Assembly: GCA_964035795.1 (NCBI GenBank)
Contig: OZ038322.1
Span: 20,314,674 to 20,378,673 of the forward strand
Origin: Pterobdella sp. o SKG-2022
Taxonomy: Eukaryota > Annelida > Clitellata > Hirudinida > Piscicolidae
DNA: 64,000 nt
Direction of reading: 5' to 3'
Made by a program: the position numbers and the translations under genes. This document shows, one piece after another, positions 59,394 to 64,000 of the stretch (positions are counted from its first letter, which is position 1; each line of letters opens with the position of its first letter). The notes under the pieces were generated by a model, which saw only the letters and a program-made list of their open reading frames with translations, was not told where the DNA came from and made no database searches.

Positions 59394-62300
59394 CTAGTTC
59401 TTGCTATCGCCTTCAGTGATGAGTTTGTTGTGAATGCCCATCAGACCCTTGAAATATTTCTCTGTCTTTACCTTTAAATTAATCTTTGAGTTAAATCACG
59501 TTGGATATTTGAAGACAAATCAACTAAATATATACATTTTCCTGAACTATTAATATACATTATATAATGTATTGTGGTCATAAAATTCAAACCAGCTAGA
59601 ACAATTTTGATAGCAGTGATTCAAACAATTAAAAAACACTAAATGATCTGACAAAGTTAAGTGATGGATTCATCAAAATTTGTGAAAATACCTTGAGCTC
59701 CAAGGTAGCGTCTTGATCACACACAAAGGTACACCTTCTGTGGTTCTGGAAAGCCGAAGCTGTCCACATATGGTTTACTCCTAAAAGAATTCAACATATG
59801 TTGTTTTTATGTATGGGATTTCAACACGTTTCACTATGAATGATTTGGCTATAATATGATGTATATGCCAAAATATCATAATGAGGCGTTTTTATTTTTT
59901 TAAAAATTCTTAATTTTGTTTTTTTTTTAATATGAATAGTTTCACAGACACCTTCTTCTACACATTTCTGCAATGCCAAAGCCTTGTGGGAGCCAATAAC
60001 TATGATCATCACCTTAAGTTCACCGTTGATAATATATATTAGCATTAAAATCACACTTTTAATAATTTGCATCATTGGATTGGATGCTCCATTGCTATAA
60101 ATTTTATGTCTGTTTGTTTTAATAAAGACGATAAACAAGCTTGAAATGGAATCTTGATTATGTCAATTTTATTAATTGTATCAAGTTACCCAAAGAAATA
60201 TAAACTAATGTAGATTGGCGATTTTCCCTTATAAAATACTTACAGTTTGCAAGAAAGCTTTGATATTGTTTTGATACGCTTTATATTACGCGACTACACA
60301 TTTGTTTTACATTGGAATAATTAATACAAACCTCTTTAGCATTCATCACTGTACCTACACCCACAGTCAAAGCTTGTGTTGGAACTTTTTGCAAGTCCCC
60401 TTTGGTTTATATCATTCAACGTTTCTCAAATAAATGTTCTATAGATAACTTTTTAGACATCTTATGTATGTTTTGTATAGCAATTAAACTTTAAAAACAT
60501 CAATTGAGGATTCATACATTTATTTAAGAGAAAAGCTATAATTTTCGATAATACCATAAAACATTAGCTAATTTTTTATGATAAGGCTATACTTATCGAA
60601 AATTATAGCTTTTCTTTTAAATAAATGTATGAATCCTCAATTGATATTTTTAAAGTTTAAGTTCTATCGATAATTATTTGTTTCAAAGTACCTTCAAAGA
60701 ATCTTGCGTTTGCAGCGATTGTTTCTTGATTCAGTGTTTTAATCTCGAATGAAAATGTACAAAAATATTACAAATTATGATGAAAAAAAATAAAACCTTG
60801 TTAAAAATTACCTGAATAATAACAATTAAACGAACTCATACAACATCGAAGTAATTCACGGCCTAAAAAATTTATATATTAAAACAAAGCTCAACCAGTA
60901 AAGTATAAATAAACTTCAAGCTTATATAACTTGGAATAACCACAAACCCTTGTTCTTGAAGATAGGCTTGATGCAGGCTCATTGAAAGCAATGTGGCCAT
61001 CAGACCCGAGACCTGTTTTGAGAGTGGTACCTCTAGTTTTGTAGGTATGATAGATTTATTAGCAATAATAGAAACCTAATAAAAACAAAAAGATATGGGG
61101 TTAATTAATTCATTTTTTATAATGTTTCAATAAGTCAAACCACTTCATTGTAACGTAATGGGGTATTTATGAAGCGCTTTTCGGTGTGGCTTGAAGCATT
61201 TTAACAAATTTAATGTATTTTAAATACTGAAACAGGTGCTAATTGTTGACCTAATACGGGATTCAACCCCGTAAGTTTACATAATTAGTCTATTGCCCTA
61301 ACAGGTGAGCTATGCGGACCCAAAATTTTATTTTTACAGTTATTTTCATATATGAACAAGAACTATTGTACAGAATGTGACAAAATTTTGTGATGATATT
61401 AATAGAATATTGATTATCTATTATAATATTATATTCAGTTTTGAATACTCGAAAAGTTAAAGCTTACATAACTTATATAATGAGCTAGTTTTATCGAGAT
61501 ATTTGATTGTCTTGCTAGTTTTTATGTAACCCATGAAATATTGAGTGATGTTTCCTAATGAAAAATCCCAATATTAAACAGATTAGGACAAACAATTGTT
61601 GTCATCATTATCAGGTTAAAATATTGACTCATAAAACTATATTATTACATTTTTTGTTATTCCCCTTACGTTTGGAATGAAAATAGTTATAAAAAGTATT
61701 AATCTACTGTTTTTCAAAAAATTCAACTATGATAATAGCATAAATTTAGATAATTGATTCATTTCAAAGTGGCGCCCACCTCCAATGAAAAGATCCACAC
61801 CACCAGCCTCTTGCATTTTCTTTTCAAAATTTTCGCATTCTTCTTCTAAATCCACTATTTTGTTCATATAATAAACGGGAAATTATTAAATTATTTATGT
61901 TCAGTTATTTTTGTTGAAACAATTGACAATAAAATTATTTGAAACGGTTTTCAAAGTAATTTTATACAATTTTTTTAAAGTTTATTTTAAATTAAACCAA
62001 TGACGAGCGTGAAAATCAATAAAAAAAATTCAATTTCACGCAAAAAATACTCAAAATTAGTGACTAAGAAAACAGTATACATCATTCACAAAATACATTA
62101 ATATTCATTGAATCTATTAACAACTAATGAATATTCATAAAAACCTGCATTTCCATCGAGGATGTGAACGTTGGTAGGGTGGATGTCGATATGACGAAAC
62201 AAATGGTGCCACATGAAGGAATGGTAGCTTTCGGGGTGTTCCCTTGGTAGCCCTGAAGGGTGGATAGGATTTTTATTGTAGTTTTAGTGTTAATGTTGTT

Positions 62301-63818
62301 TAAACGTCATTCAGTAATTGTTTTTTGTTTGATTTGTTCATTATTATTGTTATTTCTGAGCATTATTTGGAAAAAGTTTTCAAAATGATTTACTTTTAGT
62401 ATAATGCTTTAGTATTATATGAATTAAGTTATGATTGATTGAAAGATAAAATTTGTTTGAAAATATATTCCAATGTTTACCTTGAGGTTAACTGTGTAAA
62501 CAAGTTTCTAAACTGTGTAAACTTGAAGGTTAACAGCCTTATAAATACTGACAATTTGTCAAATACTCTTAAATTGATTAATTTAGTTAGTTTTTTATAG
62601 AGTTTAGACTACTTTATAGAAAGTTCACCGAGCAACATCTTTGTGAGCTTAATCTTTATATATATATTTTAAAAATTGTTTCTTACAATTAATAAACCCC
62701 ATTTAAACTCATATTCGATATAACCCGGAAACAGTGTCAATGCATGCAACAATTAAGACATTATAGAGCTGTTTGTAAATTAAACTTTTACATTAATTTT
62801 TCCCTTTCCTTATAAAGGTAGAAAAAATTAACGATTTTGTACTTGATACATAATAAACGTGTAACAAATTAATGTAAAAATGCTAGAAACCCTTGATATA
62901 AAGATGAAACAGCACAAAATGAACATTTTCAGATAAACATTCTATACCCTATCAGTTGATCTACATATACTGACGACATACAAACAATCTAACGTTGTAT
63001 TTTTTCAAACATTGTTGAAAGTTTATAATTTTAGAATACTTAGTTGGTAAAAGCAAGAAAAATTTCAGAAGTGTGGGAGCAAGGAATCTTGAATTTATTA
63101 ATTTGAATTATGGTGTTAACTTTATCTGGCAGTCATATTTAAAACTTAACTAATACAAAATAGCTTGTTTTTAATCACGATATAAGCAGTTCATATAAGC
63201 GGGATTAGCCTACTCCATTTACTGGAACACAAGAACAATATATAAAATAGAAGTTATTCATGATATATATAAATAGGTTTTTTAAGTTATTTCAAAACAA
63301 AGGTTTTATTAAATTTGAAGTTTATTTGAAATATGAGTCCATGAGATGAAGTTTTGAAAGATAGGCATAATATTATTTCAAATGTAAATAAACATAATAA
63401 CGACACCCACCTACATACTCATCCATGTTGAATGTTTTGACGTATTTAAAGGACACTTCTTTTCTCTTGTGCATTTCAACCAACTTCTTATACGTTCCCA
63501 CTGGGGTGCCACCTTTGGGCATTTAGGAAAATTTGCTTTAGTTTTTTGATTATTGAAATTAAACATTGGGTTTTTTGATTGATTGGTTAATACAAAGATT
63601 TTTCTACACACATACCATTACTCATACTAGTAAAAGTTATTTAAAAGAATTTTTCATGGGTAGATAAAGGTATTTTATGAAAGCTCGGTATTACCTGTAG
63701 GTAGGCCCAATACAAAATATTTATCAGCTGAGGGCTTGAAATCAAAAATCTTTTTCTTTATGTATTTTGCCGTCCATTCTGCCACTTCATCTGCATTGTT
63801 TACAATTATCAATTTCAT
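59394..63818 (-). CDS. GNPDA: Glucosamine-6-phosphate deaminase (isomerase)
   Basis: Converts glucosamine-6-phosphate to fructose-6-phosphate and ammonia in the cytosol, linking amino-sugar metabolism to glycolysis. Ten exons keep phase: 63818-63695, 63512-63411, 62252-62145, 61854-61780, 61012-60948, 60743-60692, 60399-60332, 60012-59952, 59780-59692 and 59471-59394; 273 residues, close to animal GNPDA2 length. It starts [12 protein letters not shown]. Landmarks: [16 protein letters not shown] (phosphate-binding), [42 protein letters not shown] with the catalytic loop His, [51 protein letters not shown] and [21 protein letters not shown] and GSHKALALQ resemble bacterial NagB more than vertebrate enzymes, but exon structure and overall sequence are animal. 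GNPDA1 versus GNPDA2 cannot be told apart. Confidence 0.94.
60484..60660. repeat. Long hairpin inverted repeat inside GNPDA intron 6
   Basis: Arms 60,484-60,551 and 60,593-60,660 are reverse complements with about two mismatches in 68, separated by 41 bases. The intron is only 60,400-60,691, so the hairpin occupies most of it. It contains AATTGAGGATTCATACATTT and its complement. Confidence 0.92.
61150..61321 (-). mobile_element. tRNA-derived SINE, copy B
   Basis: Same structure as copy A: a tRNA-like head (61,321-61,248) with TAGCTCACCTGTTAGG and GGGGTTGAATCCCG, a shared middle (ACAGGTGCTAATTG on plus), and the tail GCGCTTCATAAATACCCC. It lies in the GNPDA intron between exons 4 and 5. Confidence 0.8.
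61322..61779. other. GNPDA intron 4 remainder
   Basis: No feature seen besides A+T-rich sequence. Confidence 0.5.
62253..63410. other. GNPDA intron 2
   Basis: About 1.2 kb. It contains a degenerate R1 copy at about 63,055-63,250 and nothing else recognisable. Confidence 0.6.
63055..63250 (+). repeat. Interspersed repeat family R1, copy e (degenerate)
   Basis: AGTGTGGGAGCAAGGAATCT, TGGTGTTAACTTTATCTGGC and CTCCATTTACTGGAACA follow the order of the R1 3' half (GTGTGGGAACGGCG, TGGACGTTAGC, CCAGTTACTGGGACA). Confidence 0.6.
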
Positions 63819-64000
63819 TTTCACTCTGAGAGCAGATTTTATTTATGACAAATATAAACAAAATTATAAATAAATTGTTATTATGAAAGTCCAATTATTA
63901 TTATATGACTAGCTAGACGGCTGAAAACATCTATTTAAATGCAGTTTATGCGTTCAATGCTGGGCATATGACACTACTTTTGAAAGTGTATTTAAAATAT
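63819..64000. other. Upstream of GNPDA, no feature seen
   Basis: Likely 5' UTR and promoter region. No clear TATA box, and the window ends here. Confidence 0.4.

Overview
This is a strongly A+T-rich, intron-rich animal (invertebrate metazoan) nuclear sequence. GT-AG introns split every real gene, and the recognisable proteins are animal types: a CREB3-family bZIP factor, matrixin-type matrix metalloproteinases, eIF5B and an animal-length glucosamine-6-phosphate deaminase. The phylum cannot be fixed from the sequence. Exons were located by reading both strands, checking splice dinucleotides and requiring reading phase to be kept across each junction.

Layout. (1) 1-7,142: no supportable gene; one diverged direct duplication. 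(2) 7,143-20,623, minus strand: a nine-exon CREB3-like/CrebA-like transcription factor with the ATB block, basic region and leucine zipper. (3) 21,590-34,240: an island of broken retroelements. It holds a tRNA-derived SINE, a very A+T-rich LINE remnant, an RTE/BovB-like LINE, an R4/Dong-like LINE with a restriction-like endonuclease sitting between TAA microsatellites, CR1/L2-like 3' fragments, foldback elements and dispersed repeats. (4) 34,585-45,633, plus strand: three tandem matrix metalloproteinase genes, each with a TATA box and the same six-exon plan. They have no hemopexin domain and instead carry a short Thr/Arg-rich linker and a hydrophobic or aromatic C-terminal tail. The first copy has Met in place of the catalytic Glu of HExxH. 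(5) 46,915-58,161, minus: a complete 31-exon eIF5B gene. (6) 59,394-63,818, minus: a complete 10-exon glucosamine-6-phosphate deaminase (GNPDA).

The single-copy genes (CREB3L, eIF5B, GNPDA) look like ordinary housekeeping or developmental genes with no shared pathway. The accessory interest lies in the metalloproteinase array, where duplication with conserved exon lengths was followed by loss of a catalytic residue and rapid divergence of the C-terminal tails, and in the repeats: a five-copy unclassified interspersed repeat, a flanking block duplicated upstream of two metalloproteinase genes, and three long hairpins, one of which fills most of a GNPDA intron.
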